From Pseudopyrenochaeta lycopersici (Eukaryota; Ascomycota; Dothideomycetes; Pleosporales; Pseudopyrenochaetaceae): a DNA stretch of 64,000 nucleotides. A program made the translations under genes and the position numbers. The stretch lies in contig NHZP01000065.1 of NCBI GenBank assembly GCA_003313425.1, forward strand, positions 62,001 to 126,000, in the 5' to 3' direction. The notes under the pieces were generated by a model. That model was given only the letters and a program-made list of their open reading frames with translations. It was not told the DNA's origin and did not search any database. Shown here piece by piece: positions 33,472 to 43,191 of this stretch; position 1 is the first letter of the stretch, and each line of letters begins with the position of its first letter.

Positions 33472-36256
33472 ATGACAGAAAGACAACGGGGTCCGAGATG
33501 CGCGTCTGCATGCAAGTATTGCCGCCTCAAGAAAATTAAATGTAGGTGTGATGATGTGGCTTACGACATAACATATACGGTATTCAATCGAGCAATGTTG
33601 ACTCCTAAGCAGGCAATGGTGGTAGACCGTGTAGTAACTGCGTCGTACGTGTACTGAAAACATCATGACATTCAGAGAATTGCTGACCAGGGTCTAGGAT
33701 CGAAACGAGGACTGCTTGTATCCGGATCCTCCGCAAGGCAGTCGAAAGCGCAAGGACAGGGATGAAGCACTTGAAGGCAGATTCTCTTGGCTGGAAGCTC
33801 TCTACCGCGCCTCCAAGGTGCCTCGCGAGCTAGAGAGCGTGCTGTCAGCACATCCAGACAATACCCGTTCTTTTGCATGCCAAGATACGCCCGCGCTTTC
33901 AAACGATACCGCCTCACAGAGAGCATTTGAACCTCCCGCCATGTCACTGGACGTTCAGCCCGAAGGCCCAAGTATCATTACCACAACATCACATCCAGCG
34001 CAAACTCAATCATTGAACACAGCTACGAACTTCTTTCCCCATCCCCAAGGAGGGACGCGTCCGCCAGGGTTAGATTTCCGCCCGTCGACCAGCATGTCTG
34101 TCGAAAGTGTTTCACAAATATCGTCTCGGCAACAGCATCATCGCCGCAGAAACAGCCAACACGCAAGCTTGACACCTCTGGGTACAAGTGCCTCAGACAA
34201 CGAAGTCCAACCAACATTGATCTCCCCGCCAACTACAGTTAGTATAGAGGAACGTATTTCTGGGCCCAGGGGTGAAGTAGGTCTTAATGGTCCTGATATA
34301 TTACGTGGAAGCTTACAAACTCGAACAGGTTTTTAGTGAAGTTGAAGGTCCTCCCATGCCTTACCATAGTTACAAAATTTCAAGCTAATGAGACTAGGAA
34401 ACGCGTCATACCTTGCGATCTGCGCCGAGCCTGCAATAGATTGGATGTCTCGTCGCGTCGGCGTGCCAGACTTTACAGCTGTTGCAAGGGAACTTACACT
34501 TGAGATTTGGGGAAACCACAGACAGAAGGCTGTACAACCAGATAGAGCGCCTGAGCCCGACTTTGAAACAGCCTGGACATGGACTCAAGGTACGTCGTCA
34601 AATGGATGTGCTCGGAGAAACCTGATTGAACTAGCTCTACAGCCTACTTTGACCAGGCATTTGACATTGTATTTGGAGGCATTGATCGGCAGGCATTCGA
34701 ACAAAAACTTGTGTCGCATTTCCATAGGCAAGACTTTGGCGCATCCGACGACTGTGCCTGGTATGCTCTGCGCAATACCGTGTACGCATCAGGTTGCGTC
34801 ATAACATTATCGAACGGACCATTCCCGACAGCTTTTATGCAAGCCCGACATCAAGCTTATCGCTACTTTGAGAATGCTTTATCAGTACACACAGAATTAA
34901 TATTTGCCCGAAGTGGCATTGCTGCCATTCAGGCACTATTAATTATGGTACGTTCGAGCCCTTATAATGCGCAATGTTCAAGTAGTCTAATCAATCCCCT
35001 CCTGCGGTTGCAGGCTTACTTCTCAGAAGGGACTGGAGATCTTACGCTCGAACAAATGCTTGTCTCTAATGCTGTACGCCTAGCGCAATCCAAGGGCCTA
35101 CATTTGCAAGCGAAAGCGTCTCTCCACTTTTCAGAGGATGACATCGCTATGCGTCATGCACTGTGGTGGAATCTGTACATATACGACAAGCATCTGTCTC
35201 TAAGATCAGGTCGACCTAGCGTAAGTACTGCCATTACATTTCGAGACACTTCGGGGCAACCTGACTAAGTCCTGTAGGCTATCCACGACGGTGATATCAC
35301 CAGTCCAGTTCCAACCAAGGGAATACCAGGTCACCAAACCAACATGGAGTTCTATCTCATCATGGTCAAACATTCTCAAATCACTTCCCTTGTTTTTAAT
35401 CGCTTATCTGCCAGAAAAACAAGGAAGAAAAGTGCAAGACAGATACTACTAGTGGCCCAAGATCTCGATAAACAGCTTCGACAGTGGCATAATTCTCTTC
35501 CCTCCCATTACAAGAACGGGCCCCCTTTTAAAGATGCGAAGGCTCCGAGTGGAATATCCCAGTTCCATATCAGCTTCATCAGCCTGGTCTACAATAGCTG
35601 CTTAATCGTCATACACACTACCTTTTGCTATCCCTGGATTCGGTTGGGTCTTGAAAACGACCAGGGTCCTGAAATACTGGCTCAAAGACAAAAAAGCCTC
35701 GATGTGGTCGCGACTGCGGCTCGAGAGATCATTATTGTCGTCCAGAGCACCAGTATATCTGCCGGCTCAGGAGTTAGGTTAGTGATAGTCTCTTGATCCA
35801 AGTCTACAATGAACGATGGGCTGACTATGCTAATCAGCGTCGCCACCTATTTCCCCATCGTTGGCCTGTACAACCTGTTTCTACATATCCTTCAACAGCC
35901 AACAGCGTCGACTGTAGATACAGATTTGTCTTTGATGGACATCGTAGTTGGTCATTTCAGTTACCTAGATTACATCAGCGGTTCAGAACTGGGTACTCGG
36001 TTTCCGCGTAAGATTGTATCATACGCAAGGGAGGCAGTAAACAGATCGAGAAACACATCACGGGCGACCATCGGTATGAACACAGACTTGGTCTCTGGGA
36101 TTGATCCTTCCAACCCTGATCTGAATGTTGCTCTGCGTGAGGTACGTCTGCTTATTTTGATTGGCAAATCATGCAGCTAATCATATTCGATAGTTTATAT
36201 CTGCGGACTGGACCGGCCTAGACTTTGAGAACTGGTCTTTCCCGACATCGGGCTGA
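33472..36256 (+). CDS. Zn2Cys6 fungal-specific transcription factor
   Basis: Nine exons fit: 33472-33541, 33613-33644, 33698-34276, 34370-34589, 34643-34947, 35014-35220, 35278-35777, 35838-36141, 36194-36256, giving 759 residues. The zinc cluster is assembled over three exons: CKYCRLKKIKC, then a 32-bp exon giving NGGRPCSNCV, then DRNEDC. That is C-x2-C-x6-C-x5-C-x2-C-x6-C. A basic linker (GSRKRKDRDE) precedes a long low-complexity region. The middle-homology domain follows, with AYFDQAFDIVFGGIDR, WYALRNTVYASG, RYFENALSVHTEL, SNAVRLAQSKGLH and SLRSGRPS. The third intron (34277-34369) is the least certain; other sites between 34329 and 34397 are possible. As the only regulator in the island, it is the natural candidate to control it. 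Confidence 0.87.
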
Positions 36257-36940
36257 ACAAGCTTTCTCGCTCCTGCATGAATGAAGCTTTTAATAAATAC
36301 ATGGACGATCTCAGTGGGCTTGTTACGCGCACCGTGGTTCAAAGCGATGAATAGAGTACAATATCGCTAGATACGCTCATTATGTTTCATGTCTGTAGCT
36401 GCTCGCACCAGACTTCGGGATATCTTTGGATGCACGTAGGAAAGCCTCAGTATAGATGCTAGCCTTTCTTTGCGTTTCGCAATGACGCGACGTAAGCCGA
36501 GTGGTTCGCGGCTAGTTGACTGCAAGTAGCAATACCCGGTACCAGGAATTCGCTGTGAACAGGCGCATGTAGATTATTCGCTCGTAGGGCAAGATCGACG
36601 TACTTGTGCTCAACGGACGCAACCAGTCCATGCATGCATGACCAATGAGGAGAGGGAAAGGGGACCTACAGAACACTTATTATTCAGTAGTACCATAAAA
36701 TGAACTAGGTTTGAAAAGAAATGGTTCCAAAATACTGCGTAAGGTTCCACGCTCAAGTGGTGTTCCCGGGTTTGCGGTGTTTTGGTTCCATCGGCAATTC
36801 ATGCGCCCGATCTAGAACACCCCTGAACAGTTCGAAAACTGGTTGCATGCACGAATCTTGTGCGAGGTCCTCGAAGGCCCGAGTGGTACTCCCGACCCGG
36901 CCCAGACTAAGCTCCATATGCTCGGGATCAGCCCCGCGGC

Positions 36941-36948
36941 TCCGTGGA
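36941..36948 (+). promoter_or_regulatory. TCCGTGGA, PDRE-like Zn2Cys6 site
   Basis: The word matches TCCGYGGA, the everted CCG/CGG half-site arrangement known for yeast Pdr1/Pdr3 (PDRE). It lies 273 bp upstream of the flavin reductase ATG. Related words lie at 40296, 42811 and 43059. Confidence 0.45.
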
Positions 36949-37152
36949 AGTCTGTAGACATGATCGGATTCGCGGTTTCTGAGAGCCAGTTGCATTGTTC
37001 CCGTCGAGACTGTAATCATCCAAGATAGCACTGGCTAATTAATGGCGATCCGAAAACAAATGCACGTATATACATTAGATGCATCACACTCGATGTTTGG
37101 GAGAACAGACTTCCAAGGCTGCTGACAGAATCCGATTCTACGAACTCCGGCC

Positions 37153-37156
<4 letters not shown>

Positions 37157-37192
<36 letters not shown>
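37157..37192. repeat. (CA)n microsatellite in the 5' region
   Basis: About 18 uninterrupted CA units end 29 bp upstream of the flavin reductase start codon, probably in its leader or core promoter. Confidence 0.95.
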
Positions 37193-37193
<1 letters not shown>

Positions 37194-37220
37194 AACTATT
37201 ATCTCTATCCATTTACGAGC

Positions 37221-37814
37221 ATGTCAGTGCAAGTTCTTCCCGCAAAATCAGCAGTCACAGATCCCGCCAAGTCACTGCAGCCTCAGCTCTCAAGGGCCAT
37301 CCCAAAGATGGAGTCAAAAACGGATCATGAGCTTTCAAGCAAGATGAAAGACGCTCTGCGCAGGCATGCCAAGGGTGTAGTCGTTATCTCGTGCAGTCAC
37401 AACGGCGTTCGATACGCAATGGCCGCCACCGCCTCTGTAGAACTTAGCCTTGAGCCTCCGTCTTTATTAATTTGCGTGAACAAGAGCGCTTCAATTTACG
37501 AACCCCTTACCAACGGCGCGACTAGATTCTGCATCAGCATCCTCAACTCATCGCAGCAGACAATAGCCGGAGTGTGCAGTGGCAAACTCAAGGGCGAAGC
37601 TCGCTTCGCTGAGGGCAACTGGGCAGAGGATAATGCGGGTACACCGTATCTGGCAGATGCCCAGGCCAACTTCTTTTGCGAACTGGATGGGAGCTTGGCA
37701 TATGGCACGCATGTTGCTTTTGTTGGAGCGATCAAAGCAATTAATACCGCCGGGGATGTTGATCCGTTGGTCTATGTGAACGGGGCCTACACTCTCATCA
37801 ACCCATCCGCTTAG
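37221..37814 (+). CDS. Flavin reductase (FMN-dependent, HpaC/NtaB-like)
   Basis: The protein has 197 residues and no intron. The flavin reductase-like fold begins near residue 40: DALRRHAKGVVVISC, then AMAATASVELSLEPPSLLIC around 66-85, then FCISILNSSQQ and a late LVYVNGAYTLI strand. These are the flavin-binding and core blocks of two-component monooxygenase reductases, which reduce free FMN with NAD(P)H. The first 29 residues are extra and could be a targeting peptide; Met30 (37308) is a possible alternative start. It converges with the monooxygenase gene (704 bp between stops), its likely partner. A CA repeat and a TCCGTGGA word lie upstream. Confidence 0.88.
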   Translation: MSVQVLPAKSAVTDPAKSLQPQLSRAIPKMESKTDHELSSKMKDALRRHAKGVVVISCSHNGVRYAMAATASVELSLEPPSLLICVNKSASIYEPLTNGATRFCISILNSSQQTIAGVCSGKLKGEARFAEGNWAEDNAGTPYLADAQANFFCELDGSLAYGTHVAFVGAIKAINTAGDVDPLVYVNGAYTLINPSA

Positions 37815-38518
37815 AAGAGAGTTTACAAGATTCGGATGGCCGATCGATGAGAAGTTCTTCCCTTTTGGAGACCTGGACTCGTTAAGGATAGGATTGGCTG
37901 CAAAGCAGTGGGCTTAATTTTCTCTGTGCAAGCATGCATCGTAGAATTTGTCTTTTTTCCGCTCTGTATCTTTGCAAGCAATCTACTTTGCAGTTTTCGC
38001 GACCATTAATTTCGCCGAAATCCGAAATTCAATGTGATATGGAGTGATGTAATCGAAATTCTCTGCGTTAAGATTATGACAGTGCATTCGATTCAGATCT
38101 TTGACAAGGCCAACAAGCGATTACCTCCTGCGACTCATTTACATGCGCAAAGTGATGATGGGTCTGGTTTGCCACTTGAGCTGTGAATACTATAACAATT
38201 AGGGACACAACTCGCATTACCATAATTGTCCCAGGTGTAAATCAACAACATCATTTGCATTTCTCGGGGACGTACAGTGATCACATATAGCGCAATCACT
38301 TTTCCCAAGGAACAGACCAAACAGATAGGCAACAGAAAAAAACATGTCTCAATTACAGTTGGTCCGTATATGGTTGGTTTGGTACGAAGACCGCGAACCT
38401 AAGACATTGATACAATTCACCATGGCTTTGTAATACAGCTGCGAATATCATAATAGAACAACGATTCAGGCTCTACATTATTTTGACCTAAAATATGCAT
38501 ATAAAAATGATCATTTGG
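37815..38518. other. Convergent 3' region, flavin reductase/monooxygenase
   Basis: About 700 bp between two converging stop codons. AT-rich, with no gene or repeat seen. It probably holds the poly(A) sites of both genes. Confidence 0.45.
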
Positions 38519-39916
38519 CTAGTTGTCCTTGAACATGTTGCGATATTTGAAAGCTGGGTGACGTTCATTAATCTCTGGGCCACGTCCTGGGAACATCTTC
38601 TCTCGCATCGTTCCAGGAGAGTATTCGGTACGCATCATACCTCGCTTCTTCAGTTCAGGTGCGACCAGCTTGCAAAAGTCTACAACGTTTACTGGGAGGG
38701 TCATCGACAGAATGTTGAACCCAGTAATTCCGGCATCAATGAATTCCTGGAACCTGTCGGCGACCATGGCAGGAGTACCGACGATGCGGAAACCCTTCGT
38801 AGAAGCTCCAGCCAGGTCTCGTACGGTCGCTTTGCGACCTTGGATCGAATTTATCACAAGTTCAATCGAACCTCGCATGCCGGGGGCTTGATCAATCACA
38901 TCTTCGAGCAACTCGTCTGGACTGTGTTTGCTGATGTCGATTCCGCCCGCGCCACCAAATTGAATAGTGTGCGCGGCGACGCTGGCATACTTCTCGAACT
39001 CGGCATTCTTGGCCTCAGCCTCTTCCAAGGTCTCAGCGACTATGACAACAACACCCTCAATGAAGTGGATATCGTCTTCGCGTCGACCTGCTTTGAGTAG
39101 TTCTGCTTTGATGGCCTCAACCTTTTTCTTCGCTCCTGCGGGGGTGGCAGAGATAAGGAAAGCGGCTTCGGCATGCCTGGCAGCAAATGAGACACCAGGG
39201 CCTGATGCTCCGGCTTGATAAATTACGGGGACTCGCTGAGGCGAAGGCTCGACCAAGTGTGGTCCCTCAACAGAATAGTTTTCACTAACGTGGTTGATCT
39301 TGTGAATCCTCTTAGGGTCCGTGTAAATGTGGTTTTCGTGGTCCCGGACGATAGCACCGGGGTCTATGGAGCCTTCCCACAATTTGTAGGTCACGTTGGC
39401 AAACTCATCGGCTCGAGCATAACGTGTGTTGTGGTCCTTGATATCTTCCATTCCAATGGAGCGAGCACCATTCTTGGAAGAGCCACAGACGATGTTCCAG
39501 CCAATGCGTCCTTTCGTGATATGGTCGAGCGTTGAAATTTGGCGGGCAAAGGTAAACGGATGGGACATGAATACATTGCCCGTGTAGATGAGCCCTACGT
39601 TCTTGGTAACGTATGCCATAGTTCCGAGGATCATAGAAGGGTCACTGGAAGGGAATTGTATCGCATGACGTGGAGTATCGCGCCACTCTGGAGCTTCGTA
39701 CAAGCCAATCACGTCTGCGAAGAAGATTCCGTCAATCTTCGTCTCTTCCGCGAGCTTGGCCAGGTCAGTCCAAAGCTCAAGGCTGTTATACTCATTGCTA
39801 CGAGACTCGGGCATTCGCCATAGGCCGTGCTCTAGATGCGAAGGCGAGTTCATAAACGTGAAGTTGTATAGCAAGGGAAGGCCCGACTTCGATTTCATCT
39901 TGCTGTCCTGAGCCAT
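38519..39916 (-). CDS. FMN-dependent monooxygenase, NtaA/SnaA/DszA family
   Basis: The protein has 465 residues, one exon, of the length usual for this bacterial-luciferase-like family. Family blocks are clear: HGLWRMPESRS near residue 30, the DGIFFADVIGLYE strand near 62-74, TGNVFMSHPFTFARQISTLD and HITKGRIGWNIV near 112-145, RYARADEF, PVIYQAGASGPGVSFAARHA near 235-254, and GTPAMVADRFQEFIDAGITGF late. Relatives use reduced FMN from a separate reductase to oxidise amino-polycarboxylates, heterocyclic sulfur compounds or lactone precursors. The flavin reductase 0.7 kb away is the obvious partner. It is divergent from the lyase gene across 558 bp containing a perfect TCCGCGGA. No peroxisomal PTS1 is seen (ends FKDN). 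Confidence 0.92.
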   Translation of the reverse strand: MAQDSKMKSKSGLPLLYNFTFMNSPSHLEHGLWRMPESRSNEYNSLELWTDLAKLAEETKIDGIFFADVIGLYEAPEWRDTPRHAIQFPSSDPSMILGTMAYVTKNVGLIYTGNVFMSHPFTFARQISTLDHITKGRIGWNIVCGSSKNGARSIGMEDIKDHNTRYARADEFANVTYKLWEGSIDPGAIVRDHENHIYTDPKRIHKINHVSENYSVEGPHLVEPSPQRVPVIYQAGASGPGVSFAARHAEAAFLISATPAGAKKKVEAIKAELLKAGRREDDIHFIEGVVVIVAETLEEAEAKNAEFEKYASVAAHTIQFGGAGGIDISKHSPDELLEDVIDQAPGMRGSIELVINSIQGRKATVRDLAGASTKGFRIVGTPAMVADRFQEFIDAGITGFNILSMTLPVNVVDFCKLVAPELKKRGMMRTEYSPGTMREKMFPGRGPEINERHPAFKYRNMFKDN

Positions 39917-40474
39917 TTGGTCTGCTGTGTTTCTTGTTGTTGAATTTCTCTTGTTGACGAAGCCTGCTGATCTACCTACTTTGTGCTGTCACGGTATCAA
40001 GTATATAAACATAAAACTTTCCATGTCCCGGCTTTTTTGGGGGGGGGGGGGTGGGGAAGCGTGCTCCGGCTACACTAGCGACACTTTCTCCCGGCTCCCG
40101 GAACCTGCAACTCGCTCATCCGGACGTCCCTTGCGCTTTATTGACGCCTGCACAGTGTGAATGCTGACAAATTGCCCTGGATTTTCGAAAGTCTATACCC
40201 CATGGAGTCAGACCTCCACAAACTCCATAATCGTGCCTAAACTGGGTTTGTTGCACCTTCCAGTGTTCCGGTCCATCTGAGATTTTCGGAACATCTCCGC
40301 GGATCTTATTTTAACTTGCTTGATCATGCATAGGGCCATTACTATTCATGAACGAAACATATAAACCACAACGTTACCAGCGAGTGATGCTATCATCCCA
40401 ATTTTATCCAATTTGCCGTGTGGACCAGTCATTCCGCTTTCACTTAAGCTGAACACTTCCACGAAGCCAATAAC
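39917..40474. promoter_or_regulatory. Bidirectional promoter, monooxygenase/lyase
   Basis: A 558-bp interval between divergent start codons. It contains the palindrome TCCGCGGA (40296-40303), a 13-G homopolymer (about 40039-40051) and several other CCGG words. Confidence 0.6.
40296..40303. promoter_or_regulatory. TCCGCGGA palindrome, PDRE-like Zn2Cys6 site
   Basis: This perfect 8-bp palindrome lies 172 bp upstream of the lyase ATG and 380 bp upstream of the monooxygenase ATG. It is identical to the word at 43059. Confidence 0.5.
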
Positions 40475-41434
40475 ATGTCGGAAAAGCGAACCACGAGGCT
40501 GAAAGCCTTATTCCATTCAAAGGAGACAACTCTGATGCCCTTTGGAATTCTCCCGATCCATGCCCAGATGGCAGAGCGAGCGGGTTTTGAAGCCTTCGAG
40601 ATTTCGGGAGGCATGACCTCGTGGTGGGTGCAAGGCCAACCTGATGTTGGTCTCATGACCCTGACTGAAGTCGTTGCGCACGCTAAGAATGTCGCGAACT
40701 CGGTCAACATTCCTGTCTATTGCGATGCGGACACTGGTTATGGGGGGGTTCAAAATATTCGTCGCACTGTGCACGAGTTTATTAGAGCTGGCATTGCTGG
40801 AATCCATATCGAAGACCAGCGAGAGCCCAAGAAGAGTGGTGGCTTGTCAGGCATTGAATTAGTTTCTGACGAAGAGGCCATTGGACGCTTGAACGCTGCC
40901 GTAGATGCTCGGGACGAGCTGGACCCTGACTTCGTGATTGTCGCACGTACCGATGGATACGGTGCAGGTGGAGGATCTTTGGATGAAGCAATTCGCAGAG
41001 GACGACTATACCGAGAAAAGACCAGGGTTGATGTGGTTTTTTATGAAGGCTTGCAGACCTGGGAACAGATTGAACGGGCCCTTAGGGGAACACCCGGTCC
41101 AGCATACGTGATACCGCATCCCACCATTGCACCCCGACCCCCAATGGCTAAGCTATCTGAAATGGGACAATCGATTGACATCGTGCCTTTCATTTTACCC
41201 GGCATTCAGGAGGTCTGGCAACTTCTTCTTGAAGTAAAAAAGTCCGGTGACTATACGCCAATGGATAAGTATGTCCAAAAGATGCATAGCCGTAAAGGGA
41301 CAGATGACTATGTCGGCTGGGGAGATAAATGGGTAAATCCGACATACGCCCAGGTTCGCGAGTTGGAAGAGAAATATCTACCCAAAGGTCAGCAACGGGA
41401 TTATGTCAATAACCCTAATGTAGAACCTTTTTAA
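40475..41434 (+). CDS. Isocitrate lyase/PEP mutase superfamily lyase
   Basis: The protein has 319 residues, one exon. The superfamily core is clear: an early MPFGILPIHAQMAERAGFEA, then the metal-binding CDADTGYG (residues 83-90), then IHIEDQ (110-115) and the mobile-loop sequence KKSGGLSG (119-126), then IVARTDGYGAGG. True isocitrate lyases have KKCGH with a catalytic Cys; here it is Ser-Gly, so this is more like the carboxyphosphonoenolpyruvate mutase, 2,3-dimethylmalate lyase or oxaloacetate hydrolase branches. It would cleave a C-C bond of a 2-hydroxy or 2-oxo dicarboxylic acid, perhaps the product of upstream steps. The substrate cannot be told from sequence. It shares a promoter with the monooxygenase. 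Confidence 0.88.
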   Translation: MSEKRTTRLKALFHSKETTLMPFGILPIHAQMAERAGFEAFEISGGMTSWWVQGQPDVGLMTLTEVVAHAKNVANSVNIPVYCDADTGYGGVQNIRRTVHEFIRAGIAGIHIEDQREPKKSGGLSGIELVSDEEAIGRLNAAVDARDELDPDFVIVARTDGYGAGGGSLDEAIRRGRLYREKTRVDVVFYEGLQTWEQIERALRGTPGPAYVIPHPTIAPRPPMAKLSEMGQSIDIVPFILPGIQEVWQLLLEVKKSGDYTPMDKYVQKMHSRKGTDDYVGWGDKWVNPTYAQVRELEEKYLPKGQQRDYVNNPNVEPF

Positions 41435-41747
41435 ATAGCTCATCAATCAAATGTTTCAACGGAAAGTCTGGGGGGATACATTTGCACGTGTCACTATTGG
41501 CTTCACAGTTATGAGAACTGGTTGAGATCTTCGATTACTTCAATTATCCCCAGAAGTCTCAGGTAGGCCATGAAGCTTGCAGCACGGCTCATGGCAACAG
41601 TTGCAATATTAAGATATAGCTCGGACTTAGTAACATCTTTCATCAATCAGTAGTACTTTCACAGAGGAATGACGAATAATTGATCTGTTGCCAAACCAGG
41701 AACTCATAAATACTCATTTGATCATATACTACCTATGTAAGCTATGT
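41435..41747. other. Convergent 3' region, lyase/SDR
   Basis: 313 bp between converging stop codons; nothing else seen. Confidence 0.45.
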
Positions 41748-42683
41748 TCACGATACCTTGACAGGCTGCCCTGCAACAAGTTCTTTCACGCGACCTTCCA
41801 ACTTGTCGGTCGCAGGTGGGTGTGTCGAAATGAAAGGTTTGTTCTCGAGGATTCCTTCGATGACGAAACGTCCGACTTCGTCTGGGTTGATGTATTGGTA
41901 TGGATCAGCAGCGAAACTGGGGTCTTCCACCGGTCCAGTCTCAGCCAGGGCAGGTGAGGGAGGTATCTTGACATAATCGCTCCATGGTTTCACCCCACGT
42001 TTCTCAGACTGATCCTCTACTGGCCGAAGACGTTCGCTAGTTACGATCCGCGTTCTGACTGGGCCAGGATACAAGATGCTAACACCAATATTTTGCGTCT
42101 TTAACTCCTCGCGAACGCTATTGGAGAATCCATCAACAGCTCCCTTCGAGGCCGAGTAAGCGGAGTGACCTCCAACCGCAACGAGGGTTCCGAACGAAGA
42201 AGTGTTCACGATGTGCTTCGGGCTTGGCGTCTCTCTCATGCGTGGTACAAATGCAATATGCCCATGCAATACACCCCACCAATTGACTGCAAACATCCAT
42301 TGAAAGTCGCTGTACGATGTATCCCACGATGCTCGAAACGGTCGCATGGTTACGCCGGCGTTGTTGACGAGAATATCGACATTGCCGAATCGCTTGTATG
42401 CACTGGAAGCAAGCTGCTCCACCTCTTCAAGCTTAGAGACGTCCACTTTCATAGCAAGGAATTTAGCCCCATGTTCTTTTTCCAGTTCAGTGGCAACCTT
42501 TGATGCGGCTTCTCCGTCAATATCGGCAACGACTACTGACGCTCCCCGCTTAGCGAGCCATTGGGCGATCGATTTGCCTATTCCTCCGCCTGCTCCAGTG
42601 ACGACAGAGGTAGTGTTCGAATTGATTTGCATCTTTCTAGGCACTCGTTGTAGTTTGTTTGATGTTTGATCCGATTGAAGCAC
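41748..42683 (-). CDS. Short-chain dehydrogenase/reductase (classical SDR)
   Basis: The protein has 311 residues, one exon. The cofactor motif TGAGGGIG is at 29-36, the acidic ADID near 53-56 (favouring NAD over NADP), NNAG at 107-110, Ser162/163, and the catalytic Tyr176-Ser-Ala-Ser-Lys180. The frame opens at 42683, but Met18 (42632, MQINSNTTSVV) places the first strand at the usual distance and may be the real start. After the YxxxK motif it carries YPGPVRTRI and an unusual insert rich in Pro. It is divergent from the cupin gene; the interval holds two TCCGYGGA words. Likely role: oxidation or reduction of a hydroxy/keto intermediate. Confidence 0.9.
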   Translation of the reverse strand: MLQSDQTSNKLQRVPRKMQINSNTTSVVTGAGGGIGKSIAQWLAKRGASVVVADIDGEAASKVATELEKEHGAKFLAMKVDVSKLEEVEQLASSAYKRFGNVDILVNNAGVTMRPFRASWDTSYSDFQWMFAVNWWGVLHGHIAFVPRMRETPSPKHIVNTSSFGTLVAVGGHSAYSASKGAVDGFSNSVREELKTQNIGVSILYPGPVRTRIVTSERLRPVEDQSEKRGVKPWSDYVKIPPSPALAETGPVEDPSFAADPYQYINPDEVGRFVIEGILENKPFISTHPPATDKLEGRVKELVAGQPVKVS

Positions 42684-42810
42684 CTTAAGACATCGAGTTC
42701 AAAGTTTATGCTTTTGAACCTGGTGTTATCAAGGCTCCACGGCTTTATGTAGTTCTGATGTGACTCCGTTAGTCAATGCACACTCTTGATCTTGTCTCCA
42801 GTGGAGCAGA

Positions 42811-42818
42811 TCCGTGGA
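42811..42818 (+). promoter_or_regulatory. TCCGTGGA, PDRE-like Zn2Cys6 site
   Basis: The first of two such words in the SDR/cupin divergent interval, 128 bp upstream of the longer SDR start. Confidence 0.45.
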
Positions 42819-43058
42819 CGACACAGCCAATTCTCGAGTGAATTCATGCCGTCCGGCATTGATTCCGATTGTAAATTCTTACACCCGGAACGAGCCGGTA
42901 CAGCGCCGAAATTGGTTTACTAAGCTTCCACCATGGCCTTCCAGAATTCTATGTCAACTAAAAGCTAGGGCGCACATCCCGAGATCGGAACAATCGCGGC
43001 TGCAAGGTTGTGCTCTGTATATTCACACGGATATGGAGATCACCGGCCTCACATAGAT

Positions 43059-43066
43059 TCCGCGGA
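43059..43066. promoter_or_regulatory. TCCGCGGA palindrome, PDRE-like Zn2Cys6 site
   Basis: The second word, a perfect palindrome identical to 40296-40303, 126 bp upstream of the cupin ATG. Confidence 0.5.
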
Positions 43067-43191
43067 GCACCCCGGAACTTGACATTTCGCCCCGATTGGC
43101 TCGCCTACACTCCCTAGTGCACTTCTACAGACGGACGTGCCGAACTATGGGGGTCGAAGATGCCTCATGTTAATCTAACGAGGGTACATAT

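Larger units (their letters stand above)
36257..37220. promoter_or_regulatory. Promoter region of the flavin reductase
   Basis: These 960 bp have no supported gene. They hold one TCCGTGGA word (36941-36948) and a CA microsatellite just before the start codon. Confidence 0.5.

Noticed and set aside
38495..39823. Several plus-strand open stretches of up to 201 codons
   Set aside because: They lie antisense to the monooxygenase, whose motifs are unmistakable; their length follows from its codon use.
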